Origin: Tetrahymena thermophila SB210
Lineage: Eukaryota; Ciliophora; Oligohymenophorea; Hymenostomatida; Tetrahymenidae
NCBI RefSeq assembly: GCF_000189635.1
Contig: NW_002476237.1
Coordinates: forward strand, 1-64,000
Direction of reading: 5' to 3'
DNA length: 64,000 nucleotides
Each line of letters starts with the position of its first letter. Positions within the stretch are counted from its first letter, which is position 1. The notes beneath the pieces were generated by a model that was given only the letters and a program-made list of their open reading frames with translations, had not been told where the DNA came from and did no database searches. The position numbers were made by a program, and so were the translations under genes. Shown here piece after piece: positions 37,216 to 54,596 of this stretch.

Positions 37216-39534
37216 TCATTTTTTACTGAATCTACTACTTACAGCGCTGCTAAAACCGCTTTTATTATCAACTAATTTACAATAAAAAAATATTTTAATA
37301 ATAAATTAAAAATAAATAAATAAATTATTTAAATTACCTGGTTTTTTAACTTATCCTGCTTATGGTGTTAAACTTCCTTTAGGATTAGTAGAAACAGTTG
37401 GTTTTTTAGCTGCACCTGATTTAGTGCTACCACTTCCAGAATTACTTTATGAAATTACATTTTTTGTTCCTACAATTACAGAATTGGTTTTTTAAATAAC
37501 TGGTTTTTCAATAGGTGTATTAACTTTTGAAGGTTATTTAGTGGAAGCATTATCACTACCAGCCTAAGATTTATTCTCTTCTTCAATAAACTTTATAGTG
37601 ATGTTTGTTTCTGATATGAAAGGATGATTCATCAAATCTACTGTGCTTATTCTATTTGCTGGATCAACTTAAAGAGTTTTTTCAATTACATCTAAACACT
37701 CCTTTGAAAGTTTCTTTTTTATGTCTTTTGGTATTTCATACACGCCTTCTGTAATTTTTTCCATTATTACATTATTATTTGGTCCATTAAAAGGGAACTC
37801 ACCTACTATCATCATGTATAGGATGACACCCATAGCCCAAACATCTATAGCTGGAGTTATTTGTTTAGTTTTACCATTTAAAACCTCAGGAGCCATGTAT
37901 CTTAAGCTACCTGCATCTATATTCTCTACGCTTTGCTTAGAAGCTACCCCTGCAATACCAAAGTCTACAACCTTTAAAATAAAATAAATTAATTATTAGC
38001 TTTAAAAATAAAATTTATTATCAATTATTGATTAAGATGTTTAAAATGATATTATTATCATTTTTATTTACTATATCTGAATAAAATTAATCTTTGTCTC
38101 TTATTAGTTCATTAAGCTAATATATCTCTTGAATATTAATTTAAAAATTAGAGTAGAAAAAACAAATTTGTAAATTTAATCTATGATATAAAACCATTTT
38201 ATTTTTCTCTGTTGTAAGAAATAATTCAGCTATTAATTGTAGGAGTAATTGAAACTCTTAATTACAGTATTAGGATTTATATAAACTTTTAAGACTATGT
38301 CATAGTATATTTTTTTTGAGTATACTTCTCCCATAAAATATATAAAAATAAAAATAATGGCAGAATAACAAAAGAAATAAATTTATTAATTAATTACTTT
38401 TATTTGATCGGAACTTTCAGATACAAGGAGAAGATTTTCTAATTTTAAATCTCTATGTATTAATTTGTTCTTATGACAGTAATTCATGGCATCTACAATT
38501 TATTTAAAGTAAACTTTGGCTTATTCTTCAGTAAAGTGACCTACTTTATCAACTCTATCTAATAGCTCTCCACCTTCTAAATACTCCATAATAAAAACTA
38601 CTTTCATATCTGATAATGTATAGCAATTCTTAATCTTAACTATATTTTTATGATTTAAAGACTTTAAAATTTCAGCTTCTCTAAAGACCATATCAATATC
38701 TGAGGCGTTTCCTATATTTAATTAAATTTTGGTTATTTAACAGAATTAGTTGTAGAAATTTCAGAGTCCAAAAATGAGAATTAAAAACAAAATTGATGCT
38801 TTTCTCATAGTTTTTTTTTAAAATAAGAACACAAAATGTTTAAGTTAAAGAATTATTACCTATAATATTCGTTTTAACTATTTTAATTGCAACCTTTTCT
38901 TGAGTTATCTTATGAAGTCCTAATTATACTTATCCAAAACCTCCTTCACCTAACACCTTTACAAGATTATATTCTGAAAAACTTGAGTTGGCATCAAAAT
39001 CTTCACCTAAATATACCAATATATAATTACTTTTACTTATAAAAAACAAGAATACTTTTAAAAAAAGAATAAATTAGATAAGACAATATGGGGTTAATTA
39101 ATAATAAAATCAATATTTTACATTCATACTTTTTTTTAAAAATGTATCAAAAGTAAATTTTAATCATATAAATGCTATCAATATATATTTTAGAAAGTTA
39201 TACCTTTAGAAGCATAAACTATAGCTTTATCTTTCAAATATAAAAGATCATCATCATACAATTCAACCCCTTCTTAGTTAAATAGTCTAATTTCTCTAAT
39301 ATTCTTCATATCTGTCTTTTGTTCTAATGTATTTGCTATCTTATTTAAAGTTAATCCTTTTTGTATCTTGATTTCAATCGGCTTCATCATAGGATCACCA
39401 TTTTTATAGACTTTCATCTAATAAAAATAGAATATTTTTTATTTTATAATGCAATATTAAGCACTTCTGGCTTTAAAAAATAAAGTCATTCATACAAATT
39501 TTTCTTTGACAACAAAATCTTCATCGAATTCCAT
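37216..39534 (-). CDS. Doublecortin-domain Ser/Thr kinase, DCLK-like (467 aa)
   Basis: Six exons on the minus strand: 39534-39496, 39417-39204, 39006-38860, 38711-38398, 37971-37338 and 37271-37216. Residues of about 14-85 form one doublecortin domain, beginning KVYKNGDPMMKPIEIKI, with a RLFNQEGVELYDDD turn. The CaMK-group kinase domain follows at about 90-355: GEGGFGQV loop, VAIKIV lysine, HRDLKLENLL, VDFGIAG, SLRYMAPEVL, and DVWAMGVILY. The tail is basic Ser/Thr/Pro/Lys-rich. DCX plus CaMK-like kinase is the DCLK arrangement, though animal DCLKs carry two DCX domains. It is expected to bind microtubules or tubulin. The Gln in the glycine loop FGQV is encoded by TAA, direct support for the reassigned code. 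Confidence 0.93.
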
Positions 39535-40180
39535 TTTCTGCTACTACTTACTTACTTATATCTTAATGCAATTTAAAATCTAAATTTTTTGTTCACTATT
39601 TGATATACCAAATTTTTTCTTTTTAATGATTTATATTGTGAATTCAAACCAATTAAGTTGTTTTCTTTATTGATTTATTGATCGATTAAATAATTAATTT
39701 ATTGATAGATAAATTGTAATATTGAGATACATATATATACACACTTAGGAATATAAAAAAGCTATTTATTTGAATTGAATCAATCAATTTTATTATGTGT
39801 GTGTGATTAATAAGATTTATCAAATTTAATTTGATATAACAAGCTATCTATATTACTTTATTTACTCACAAAAAATAGGGTACAAAAGCAATATTATTTA
39901 CTTGTTAATTTTTATTAATTCTCCTGTGTTTTTATTTACACTTATTTAAATATCTTTCTTAAAATTTATAAATAGATACACTAAAAAATCTATAAACTAG
40001 TAAATTTTGTAGTAAGATCAAATATATTCATTTCTATAAGAATTATAAGGCTATTAAAAATTGTCGAGTAACAAACATTTTTTTTCTTAAGTGTATTCCA
40101 AAGGCTGATCAATATTTAAAATAATTATTAGTGTATTTTACTTCTTAATATAATCATCATATATGATCAGAAAAAAGTAT
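39535..40180. other. Intergenic, nothing seen
   Basis: AT-rich promoter region of the DCX-kinase gene and 3' flank of the next minus-strand gene. No coding pattern is supported. A Ile/Leu-rich plus-strand frame from about 40,163 is the antisense of the N/Q-rich tail of the next gene. Confidence 0.55.
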
Positions 40181-40964
40181 TCAATAGTTATATGGATCAT
40201 CATCATAGTATTAATTTTATTATTCATATTAATCATAATTATTATTATCGTTTATATGATTTTATGGAGGAATAAAATTTTGCAAATTATTTTAGAATTA
40301 ATTTTGCTAATTATTATTCTACTATTGATTGTAAATCAATTTAGCTTCTTTTATTATCAATTAATTTCTAATAAAGGATATTAATTAATATGTATCATAG
40401 CTAGGATCCATTCCTAAATCGTCAAATAAATATAAGCATGTGTCGTAAATCCTAATTTTATGAGAAATAAATTTATAAATTACATATTTCAATAAACTTA
40501 TCGATAAATTAGATATGAAAAAAACCTTGTAACATCTCTAATGTTATTATACTCTCTATTGTGTGCATAATCATTTCTAGCCTATTTTAGCTCAAAAAGT
40601 CTACTTCTAATTAATCTTTTATCACCCAAATTGAAAAAAACTAAAGTTTTATTTTATAATCTTAAAAAATAAAAAGTAGCTATAATCATTTACCTATTAT
40701 ATCTTCATAATTCTATATAAAAAAGGACAGCATTCCCAAAAGATCTTTATTATAACTCTTAATTATTAAAAATTTATTAAATTATAAATCATATATTTAG
40801 AATACCTTTTTCAAATCGTTTAGTGCCTACTAATTTGTAGTTTTTTGCATTTATCCATCAATAAATGCTTACATCGCTTTCTTAATTATATCATATAATT
40901 TTTCTAAGCAACCTTCAACCAATTACCTGTTAGTGTAAATATCTAAATTTATATCTTGATTCAT
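40181..40964 (-). CDS. Hypothetical protein with N/Q/D/Y-rich tail (202 aa)
   Basis: Four exons, 40964-40806, 40757-40694, 40640-40526 and 40451-40181, with exact phase matches. The first 140 residues are helical and charged (LVEGCLEKLYDIIKKAMQAF; LLGMLSFFIQNYEDII; RSRLFELKQARNDYAHNRE; YDTCLYLFDDLGMDPSYDTY). The last 60 are almost only Asn, Gln, Asp and Tyr. The segment QARNDYAHNR is reminiscent of HEPN-type helices, but that is only a local likeness. A disordered prion-like tail on a small helical domain suggests an RNA-granule or assembly role; this is speculation. Confidence 0.75.
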
Positions 40965-42199
40965 TATCTATTTTACTAATATGTTCTAAATAATAATTCA
41001 GAATAATTTCTTCTGTTATCAATTCAAGAATTAATCAAATTTATTATACTCTAAAACTCGAAAAAATCTAAGATCTCATCCAAATAATTTCTAATAAAAA
41101 TTAGCTATAAAAAATGAATTATACCAAATTTAAGTGTTTAAACTAATAGTATCATCAATATTTTATTAAAACTAACTAACTTATAAGAGAGGGGAGTGGG
41201 GCATATAAAAGCTATAAAATTTGGTCAGGAAACTTACTTATAATGATTTTAGAAAGGTTTACAAAATTAAAAATTGTTTATTCCTACAACTAAATATTTT
41301 AAAATTATTTTTGGCATTATAGATTTTTTTTATTTTTATTAAATTATTTAACCAAACAAAAGATCTGTAAGATTTCATAAAAATTTTGATAAAAAATATA
41401 CCTTTAAATGATAATTATACTAGTTTAAAAAGTATTATATTATTTATAAAAAGATAGACCCTTTTTTTGTTTCATGATAAGCAAAATATGAAAACCATAA
41501 GAAAATATAATTGATAAAAAATTATTAAATTACTTAAAATTTATTTTAAGAAAGTAGAATAAAAAATTAAAAATGAATACTTAATTAAGTACAATAAGTT
41601 AAATTACTATCTTAAAACAACCTAATTAAGCCTAATAAGTGGAGATAGATAGATGGTATTTCTGAAATAACTATTTTACGATACAAATTTTATACTGTTT
41701 TTAAGATTTTATAAATATATAGGAGTTGTTTGTTGTGTAAAAAATTATTGAGTCAGTCATTGATGAAACAAAATTTAAGATTACCTTTTTTTTAAAATAT
41801 AGACAAAAAACTTACTATTTTAGCAATTATAAATGTTTTTGATTTTTCAACCTTATAATTTATAATGCTAAAGAAAAAATAAAATACCTTTTTTGAAAAA
41901 ATTTTATTAGTAATAAATATTAAATATGTAGGGGAAAAAAATGAAATTTAATATTATTAAAATAAAATATATTTATTTTTTAGAGAAATTTAAGATATTT
42001 TTTTTTTAAATAATGATTAAAAATACAAATTTTTTCATTAGCATTAAAATAATTAGTTAAAACCTTCTTTAAAAACATGCATAGTAAATTATTTTTTATA
42101 AATAATATTTTACATCTAAATACAAAAATAAAATGAAAAACAAATTTTATAATAAATAACTTCAAAACAGAATCCAAAGTTAATAAATTATATACTATA
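40965..42199. other. Intergenic
   Basis: No gene is supported. It contains the same G-rich 14-mer TAAGAGAGGGGAGT (41,184-41,197) seen at 36,182. Otherwise it is AT-rich with long A/T runs. Confidence 0.55.
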
Positions 42200-43299
42200 T
42201 CAGTCATCTTCTTTTGATTTTTCTTTTCTTTTTTTATCTTTTTTAATCTTATTGCTTTTTTTGGATTTTTTATCTGATTTTTCACTGTCATTTTTTTTGT
42301 CCTTCTTTTTCTTTTTATCTTTTTTATCTTTTTTATCTTTTTTATCTTTAGTAACTTTTATAATACCTTTGAGTAATTGTTCTTACTCCTTTTTAACATC
42401 CTCTAGCTTCTTTTCTAATTTATTATCTTCATTTTCCTCCATAAAGAACTACTCCCACTATATTTAATTTAAATAATATTTTAATAAAAATTTATTCAAA
42501 AAATTAAATAAATACTCTTTCATCTTCATCTAAGAAGTATTTTTTATCCTTCATTGTTTAGATATTTTCATAAGCTTTTTCAGTTCTCTCTTAAGCTATT
42601 TAAGTTAATCTTTTTTCTTCTTCAATCATTAGTAATTCTTCTTCAGTGAAATCTCTGAATTCCCCCCATCCTCTGCCATCAGGACCTGAAGGTTTATACA
42701 AATTATCCTCTAAAAAGTCTGTTCCTTCTTCTTTTAGCTCTAAATATTCTCTAGGAGGTTTATATTTGGATACATGATTTACTCCAATAATTCTACCACA
42801 AAGATTTATTTAATTAAAATTTTCTACAGCTAAAATTGTGCTTCTTTAATCTTCATATGCTAGAAAGCAGTAACCCTTACTCCTACCTGTCTTCTTATCT
42901 CTAACAAGGCGTAGGTCTACTATCTGACCCCATCTATTTAATATCATAATATTCTAATTTTAAAAAGAATTAAGTTTGTTTATGAAAATAGTAAAATTTA
43001 GTTGGAAAATTAATTTATGATAAAACTTTTATTAAAATGAAATTACTGAGAAAAAACTGTTGATATATCTCCTTCATTTAAATCATAGTTTAATCCTCCT
43101 ATAAAAATATAAGCACTATCTTTATACTTTAAAAAAAATAAATAATTATTTAGAAAACTTAATGTAATAGAGACTAAAATAAGTTATTGAATATTCTATA
43201 ATTAAATAAACTTACATCATTATGCCATGATTAGCCAGTTTCAACTCCTTGTTTTAATTCCTTTTCTATATATTACTTTACTTTTGTTGAATTGTTCAT
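42200..43299 (-). CDS. RBMX2: RBMX2/Ist3-type spliceosomal RRM protein (279 aa)
   Basis: Four exons: 43299-43216, 43126-43047, 42933-42516 and 42457-42200. The N-terminus shows the family signature before the RRM (MNNSTKVKQYIEKEL ... GQSWHND followed by YKDSAYIFIGGL). The RRM (about residues 33-115) has YIFIGGL as RNP2 and KGYCFLAY as RNP1. The flanks LVRDKKTGRSKG and HVSKYKPPRE also match RBMX2. The C-terminus is a Lys/Asp repeat tail. RBMX2 (yeast Ist3/Snu17) belongs to the RES complex that joins activated spliceosomes and helps retain unspliced pre-mRNA. The splice from FSQ to WGQIVDL restores the conserved F-S-Q-x-G-x-I-V order, which fixes the second intron. Confidence 0.93.
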
Positions 43300-43702
43300 T
43301 TACTAACTAACTAACTAACTAAATAATATTTGTTTATTTTGTATTTCTTCAGATTTATTTTAATAAAAATATAAAAATAATATTTATAATAGATGTCTAA
43401 CAATTTAATTATTAAGATTTCTTAAGCTTAAAAAACTACTGAAATAGGATTTAGGATTAGAATTAAATAAATCATAGCCAATTTATTGACTAATTGAAGA
43501 TATTTTATTTTTTTCAGAGGTAATTAAAATTAAAATAAAAAACCATTAAATTTTATAAATCTACAAACACAATCCAGTAAATAAATAGCCTATAAACATT
43601 TAATTTAGTAAGAGAATTTAAATTGGAAAAAATGATACATTTTTAAAATAAAATAAAATAAAATTAAGGAAACAATCAATATCCTTTTATAAAATAGAAT
43701 GA
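43300..43702. other. Short intergenic gap
   Basis: It contains four ACTA units (complement of TAGT) at 43,303-43,320 just upstream of the RBMX2 start. Nothing else is seen. Confidence 0.5.
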
Positions 43703-45121
43703 TCAAAATAATCTTTCACAATATTTATATGACTCAGATTCATTTTTAGTATTGATTATTTAAAAAACGCTTCCAATAGATTTAGATCTGATGTGCATAG
43801 AGTTATTGAATTATTATTTAGGCTAGATAGTTAATTTACTTCTCTTTGGAAATTTATTAAGTTGATTAATAGATTTTTTTTATCCAAATTATGGAAGATC
43901 ATAATCTTCATCTTCACTTTGATGAAATTGATCATAATTATAATGTTGACTAACAAAACTTAGTTATTCATGGTTTTCATTATTATCAGTTTCACTATTT
44001 TAAAAGCTACACATACTGAGAGTGTTTCTTTGATTTTACCTTTTTTTTTCTTAACTGACCTGCTTTTATTTATTTAAATAATTTAGCTATTGAAGTAGTT
44101 GATTTTTTTTCTATTCTAGTATTTCTTTTTTTATCAACTCTTCATGCTATCTTTTTAAAATATATTCTTTTTACTAGTTGAAAATGTCCATGAACTTTTG
44201 CTCTTTTACCATTTTTTACTATTAAAATATCTATGAAATCTATTGAGGATCAACTATTTTAGGTTTATCTTAATTTTACTGAGAGATTTTAGCTTGGTTT
44301 AAGTACTACTTTTGCAATTCTATATTTAATCCTTAAAATAAGGGCATAGGTCTTATTTTATTATGAGAAAAGTGGTAAAATAGTGCTTTGAATAGACTCA
44401 GCAGTAAAGAAAGTACTCCAAAAATAAAAGAAAATTTTAGCTTGATTTATCTATTTAGCAATGATTAAATTATCCCAAAATCTTTGTGCCTTTTTATTTT
44501 TTCATAGAGAGCATGTTTTTGTTTTAAAATCTAATACAAAGCTTCACTTTCGTTTTCATACCTTAACCTAAACTCATCCAAAGTCTTCTTTTCTATTATG
44601 ATTTCTTGATACTAGTTCCATAAATTGTATCCAAACATAACTAGTCCTAAAATAAGAAACACCATAATTTGTTTTTGATTTATATATGAATAAACTTCTT
44701 TCATTCTAGTTCTTAAATCCTTTTTTTGTAGGCATAAGTTATTTCCCTACACACACTAGCTGAAATCTAACTAGTTTATTTGGCTAAATAGGCAGTGTTT
44801 TAAAAATTTAATTGCATTTAAATCATTTTTATATTTGATGTAAAATGCCTTTTCTCTTCCAATAAAAGCTTTTTTATATTCATCTTAGTAGTTTTTGAAT
44901 TCTTACTGTGAGACTAATTGTTTCTTACTACTGAAGTATGATTTGTTCTTTGAATCAATTTTATGCTTTAAGCAACTCCTGGTGTTTATTGAATCTTCAT
45001 CAGAGTTATTTAAAGGACTCTGATATTCTTACTTTATGCTTTTACTTTCTCTCTTGAGCTACAGGTATCTTTTAGATACTAAGTTATAAATTGCCTAAAG
45101 GTCATTCTAATTTTTTTCCAT
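43703..45121 (-). CDS. Hypothetical two-TM coiled-coil protein (472 aa)
   Basis: A single frame, ATG at 45121 and TGA at 43705-43703. The N-terminal 140 residues are soluble and Lys/Ser/Gln-rich. A first hydrophobic helix (about 160-178) reads IMVFLILGLVMFGYNLW and a second (about 238-260) FIFGVLSLLLSLFKALFYHF, separated by a charged loop of about 60 residues. Residues of about 290-370 form a long Gln/Lys/Glu coiled coil, then an acidic Ser/Asn tail. It looks like an integral membrane tether with a cytosolic coiled coil. No family is recognised. Confidence 0.8.
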
Positions 45122-45309
45122 TTCAATCAAGGAATTTTTTATTGTAATTAAAATTTATTTAAATAGTTTGAAATTAATTAAAAGTGTGCCTGTAATTTAA
45201 AAGATTGGAGTAAGAAAGAAAGAAGTTTTTATAATAAATATACAGGCTATATATAATTTGGAATATGAATATAAAAATGAATAAATAAATATTAAATTAA
45301 AATTTATTT

Positions 45310-46852
45310 TCATTTTAACACCATGCTATTATTTTATATTTATAAATCATCAAATTCCTTTTTATAATCCTTTAAGATAGGATTGTCTTCTTTTATTTAT
45401 AGTAGAAATTCTAAAATTTAGTATTTGTGATTTAAAAATTAATGTAAAAGATTTTCACTACTAATTTTCGGTGAAAAATTTTGAGAGACTATTTTTTTAA
45501 GGATATTTAGATCTTTTTTCATATACTTTCCTGAATATTGCACTTTTGATAGCATTTCTATTTCGTTTTCAGAAAATTAAAGTCTATTTTTCTCTTTCTT
45601 TTTTTTATTCTATTTATTACTTCTTTTTTCCTCTTTTTCACTGCCACTTTGACTCTGGTTTTCTTAAATTTCTAGTTCCATTTAATCTTAACTACCTTAT
45701 TATTCAATACTTTGTTACAAATTTTCATCATATTCTTCTTCTTAACCATACTCAATTGATTTTTCTTCATCTACACTATTAACTAATCTCAAGAGTTTTC
45801 CCCATAAATAATTATTTCCATAGCTAAACTCAAAAATTTTCAAAATTATTTCCTTTACAAAAGATTTTGAATCATCTATGAAGAACTCTACGTAGCTAAT
45901 AATTTGCTGAACATATTCCAAATCAAATAAATCAGCGTTAAGTAAATCAAGTATCTCTTCTTTTTCTAGTTGATCACCATTTTCATATGCTAACTAGAAA
46001 TATTTCTTCTTAATTAAGAAGCTATCAGCTCCATGAAAATCATTTTTATAGTTCTTTAAAATACTTAATACTTCTTCAATAGTCTTATTAAATGGATAAA
46101 GTTATATATATTGTCAACAATTTAAAATAAAATATACTTCTTCATTCTAAGTTTATTGTGCTAAATCTAGAATAATGTCTGTTGTAACATTTTTTTCTTT
46201 TAATATTTTTTCTTTGTATTATTTCAGCTAAAATTAATCTATTTTTAACAAACAAAAATATTTTAAAATATTCAATAAGTAAAAGTAATATGATTAGAAA
46301 GTTAAGGTAATTACTAGGGAGAGTATTGAATGTGTTGAGCAAGAGGGAAAATTTAATATTATTCATGTGATCTGAGTTAGAACTATATTGACTAATTAAA
46401 AAATCTGGAATTTATTTTATCTTATTAGTCATAAGCATGAGGCCAACTATTCTTTAAATTTGCATAAATACATTAGCATATTTTTGCTTACGTCTTGAAA
46501 TTTTAGTTAAATGATTAAAAAACTAAGTGAATATTTCGTCTTCTTGAGTATAAAGGTAAATGATGAAAGTTAAATCCTCTAAATATTAAAGAAGCTAGGA
46601 CTCAACTTTTTGAGTTTCTGGATTATACGATATCATTAAATAGTTAATAATTCCTATACATAAATCTAAAATTTTTGCATCAGATTCAACACTATACACA
46701 AATTTTTTCATTTTTTTCAAGTAGAATGCCAAGATACGTTTCCTCCTTAACTCAATAGGAGTTATGGAGTAATTTGTATGGTATAATAAAAAATTAGAAT
46801 GAGGTTAAACCTTAGAATATCTATCTAAATATGCGTAACTTTTAGAATTCAT
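45310..46852 (-). CDS. Hypothetical helical protein (470 aa)
   Basis: Three exons, 46852-46315, 46238-46138 and 46083-45310. The short second intron (54 nt) is a multiple of three and holds an in-frame TGA, so retention would truncate the product. The protein is mostly alpha-helical, with repeated Leu/Ile-rich helices (ILDLCIGIINYLMISY; VESQLLQYLEDLTFIIYLY; EEILDLLNADLFDLEYVQQI), suggesting an armadillo/HEAT-like solenoid. An acidic then Lys-rich low-complexity stretch (about 340-390) precedes a final helical segment. No family is recognised. Start codon and exon joins are supported by phase only. Confidence 0.72.
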
Positions 46853-47888
46853 TAAGCTCTATCAATCTTTAAATTAAAATTTTTAGATATCTAAATTAAA
46901 GAAATTAATAAATAAAAGAATCATTAATTTCATAAAACTTATAAAATATTAGCCCTTTATTTTTGTATATAAAATCTTCGCTCAAAATGAAAATTTAAGA
47001 CATGCTTCTTAAAATTATATAAAACAAATACTTCTACTTTTTTAATTAATTTAATTACTGTTTATGTCTTACACTGTAAAACCCATTAATTTTGCTATAT
47101 TTACTCATCAAAATTCATTTTGACAAATTTTATACTAGCTAAATATTTAAATATCAAGAAAAAAATAAATAGTTTTTCATCAAAAATTTAAAAAAACTTT
47201 CAAATTAAACCAATAATTCCTCACTTTAAAATAATAATCCTAAATTAAATTTACATAAACTATATATAAATTATATATTTTCAAATTGCATTATTAGATG
47301 ATTACATATGTTTGAACACAAGAAGTCAGAAATGAAGATATTTTTATTGGTAATTTTTTTAATTATTTCCAAGATTTTTAATATTTATTTTTCTCTTTTT
47401 GTAGAAAAGTCAAAAAGGAATTTTACGATATTTTATGCATTTTAATAAAGATTTTACTATTTTAATCATTCAATTATTTGTTAATGTGTGATAGTTTAGC
47501 AAAAATTTTTATCTAACTAAAAGAAATCTAGTATCTTGAAAATAGGTAGGACAAAAATTTATTTCTTTGTTTCAAATGATTTATTTTTAAAAATAGTTTA
47601 AAGTTAACTACTTATTTAATATGTTTCAATTAAAAGAAATTTCAAAATAATTTAAATTGATTTTTGAGTATTTTTTAAAGAAATAAATTAAGATATTAAT
47701 AATAAATTGTATTAAATATTTCAGTAAATATTTTACTAAAACAATTAATATCCTAATTAAAATTTAAAATGATTCACGTGTTAAATTTTAATAGTGCTAA
47801 TTAAGCTTTTTCAATCTGTAAATTAAAAGAAATACAACTAAATAATATATTAAACTTATTATAAGATATAATTTATAGAATAAATAAG
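46853..47888. other. Intergenic, one weak signal-peptide-like frame
   Basis: A plus-strand frame near 47,308-47,410 starts MFEHKKSEMKIFLLVIFLII, which looks like a signal peptide, but downstream translation is not protein-like and it includes donor-like GTAATTTTTT after ATTG. It could be a decayed relative or a missed first exon; I do not call it a gene. Confidence 0.3.
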
Positions 47889-48557
47889 ATGAAATAAATA
47901 ATTTAAATAATATTTATTTTTATTCAGTTAATCCTCTTTATTGAATGCAAAAAATATAATTTATTCCTAGATTAGGAAGTACATGATATAGACCCGTTAA
48001 GCTTAGCAGATGAAGATATCGGTTAAGAATACAATCATCTAAATATTACAAGAACAAGATAATATTTAGTAGTAGAAAATATTGATGATTCATAGGATAT
48101 GTGCTGGAGTTTCTTTTTAGAAGATTTTATAGATTTAGATTTAGAAACTGAAAATAGATTTGTCAGAGCACATTTTTAAAAACTGAATAACACTTCTACA
48201 TTTAATGTTATAGGATTAGAATCTATTGAGCATAACAAATTTAAAAGAATATTTATTAAATAAGATGGATAAATTGGATATGCATATTCCGATGAGAAAT
48301 TGATTAGCAAATCAGATGAGAAAATACTGATTGCTAATACAATTCCTATAGACTTCACTTTTAAATGGAGTTAAGGTGATACAATTTAAATATTTTATTT
48401 TGCAGAAGAAAAGTAAATATTGCTTTACAATTAGAATAAAGACAATTTATTTAAATTCTCAGAAAGCCTTATAGATAAGCTTGGTAGAAAATTTAAAATA
48501 TTTATTGGTATATCTTCTTTCAATAATTAAGTAATATTAAGTAATTATTTGTCATGA
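47889..48557 (+). CDS. Small secreted protein, unknown (222 aa)
   Basis: One frame, ATG 47889 to TGA 48555-48557. A signal peptide (MKQIIQIIFIFIQLILFIEC) precedes an acidic domain of about 200 residues: QEVHDIDPLSLADEDIGQEY, YLVVENIDDSQDMCWSFFLE, PIDFTFKWSQGDTIQIFYFA and a C-terminal FKIFIGISS. Alternating hydrophobic residues suggest a beta-rich fold such as a jelly roll. No Cys framework or catalytic motif is visible. No family is recognised. It is likely secreted or lumenal. Confidence 0.72.
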
Positions 48558-49447
48558 CAAAATTTTATATTTGTAATTAATTTTTAAAAAAATAATTTAA
48601 AATGGTAAAATAAATATCTATTTTATTTTTGAGAATGGGCATAACGAATGAGTGATAATTAAAATATTTTTTGTTGTATTTTATTATAAAAACGAAGTGA
48701 AATTATATTGGTGCAAAACTGCTAGCATTAAATTTTTTGTAACTATTGTTACGTTTCGAGTAAGTTAATATTTGAAAATTAAGATATAAATAAAAATTTC
48801 TGATAAAAGGTGAGAGCGATCGATATGATGGTTTGGGATCTTAATGATTTTTAACGGTATTTAATTTGAGAAATTGATTTATTTCCTTTATGGAAGTATT
48901 AATTAATTTATTTAGTTATTTAATTAATTAATAAATTGAAAAAGAAAGAATCAAAAGAAGCAATATTATTATTATTATAAATAAAGATGAAATTATCAAA
49001 AAAAAAAATAGTGGTGGTGTTTGTTTCATGACTATCTATCTTTCTTTACTTTATACAATAATTTGAATGATAAAAAATAATTAATTAAGTATAAGGTATT
49101 TGAGTTATTTAATTTACTAAATGTTTAGAATTTATATTTGTAAATTTCAATTTAGTTAATTTAGTAAATTAATTTAGGCAAGTATTAGTGTTAATAAGGA
49201 AACTAACAAATTAATTTATTATTCAACCAATAAGCTTATTGCTTAATAGTTGTAAAGTTAAGAAAAAATATTAAAAACAATATCAAAAGAAATAATTTAT
49301 TCATAAATTAATCAATAGTTAATAGGAATCTGAGGTGTCTAAGTCTATAAGAAATTAGCAAAAACAACCAACATCTGTTCCTCAACTTTCTTCAAATAGA
49401 TATAAATTACTTAAAATAGCATTAAAAATTAGCAATTTAACTTAAAT
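48558..49447. other. Intergenic, promoter side of the DYRK gene
   Basis: AT-rich; includes TTAT/AAT simple repeats at 48,965-48,985 and a short G-rich segment at 48,812-48,845. No gene is supported. Confidence 0.5.

Positions 49448-54596
<5,149 letters not shown>

Noticed and set aside
40163-40384. Ile/Leu-rich plus-strand frame resembling a membrane protein
   Set aside because: It is the antisense of the Asn/Gln/Asp/Tyr-rich tail of the minus-strand gene at 40,181-40,964.
42252-42467. Phe/Leu/Ser-rich plus-strand frame
   Set aside because: It is the antisense of the Lys/Asp repeat tail of the RBMX2-type gene.
46090-46140. Apparent premature TGA inside the helical-protein gene
   Set aside because: A 54-nt GT-AG intron in phase 0 removes it exactly, so it is not a nonsense mutation or recoding event.
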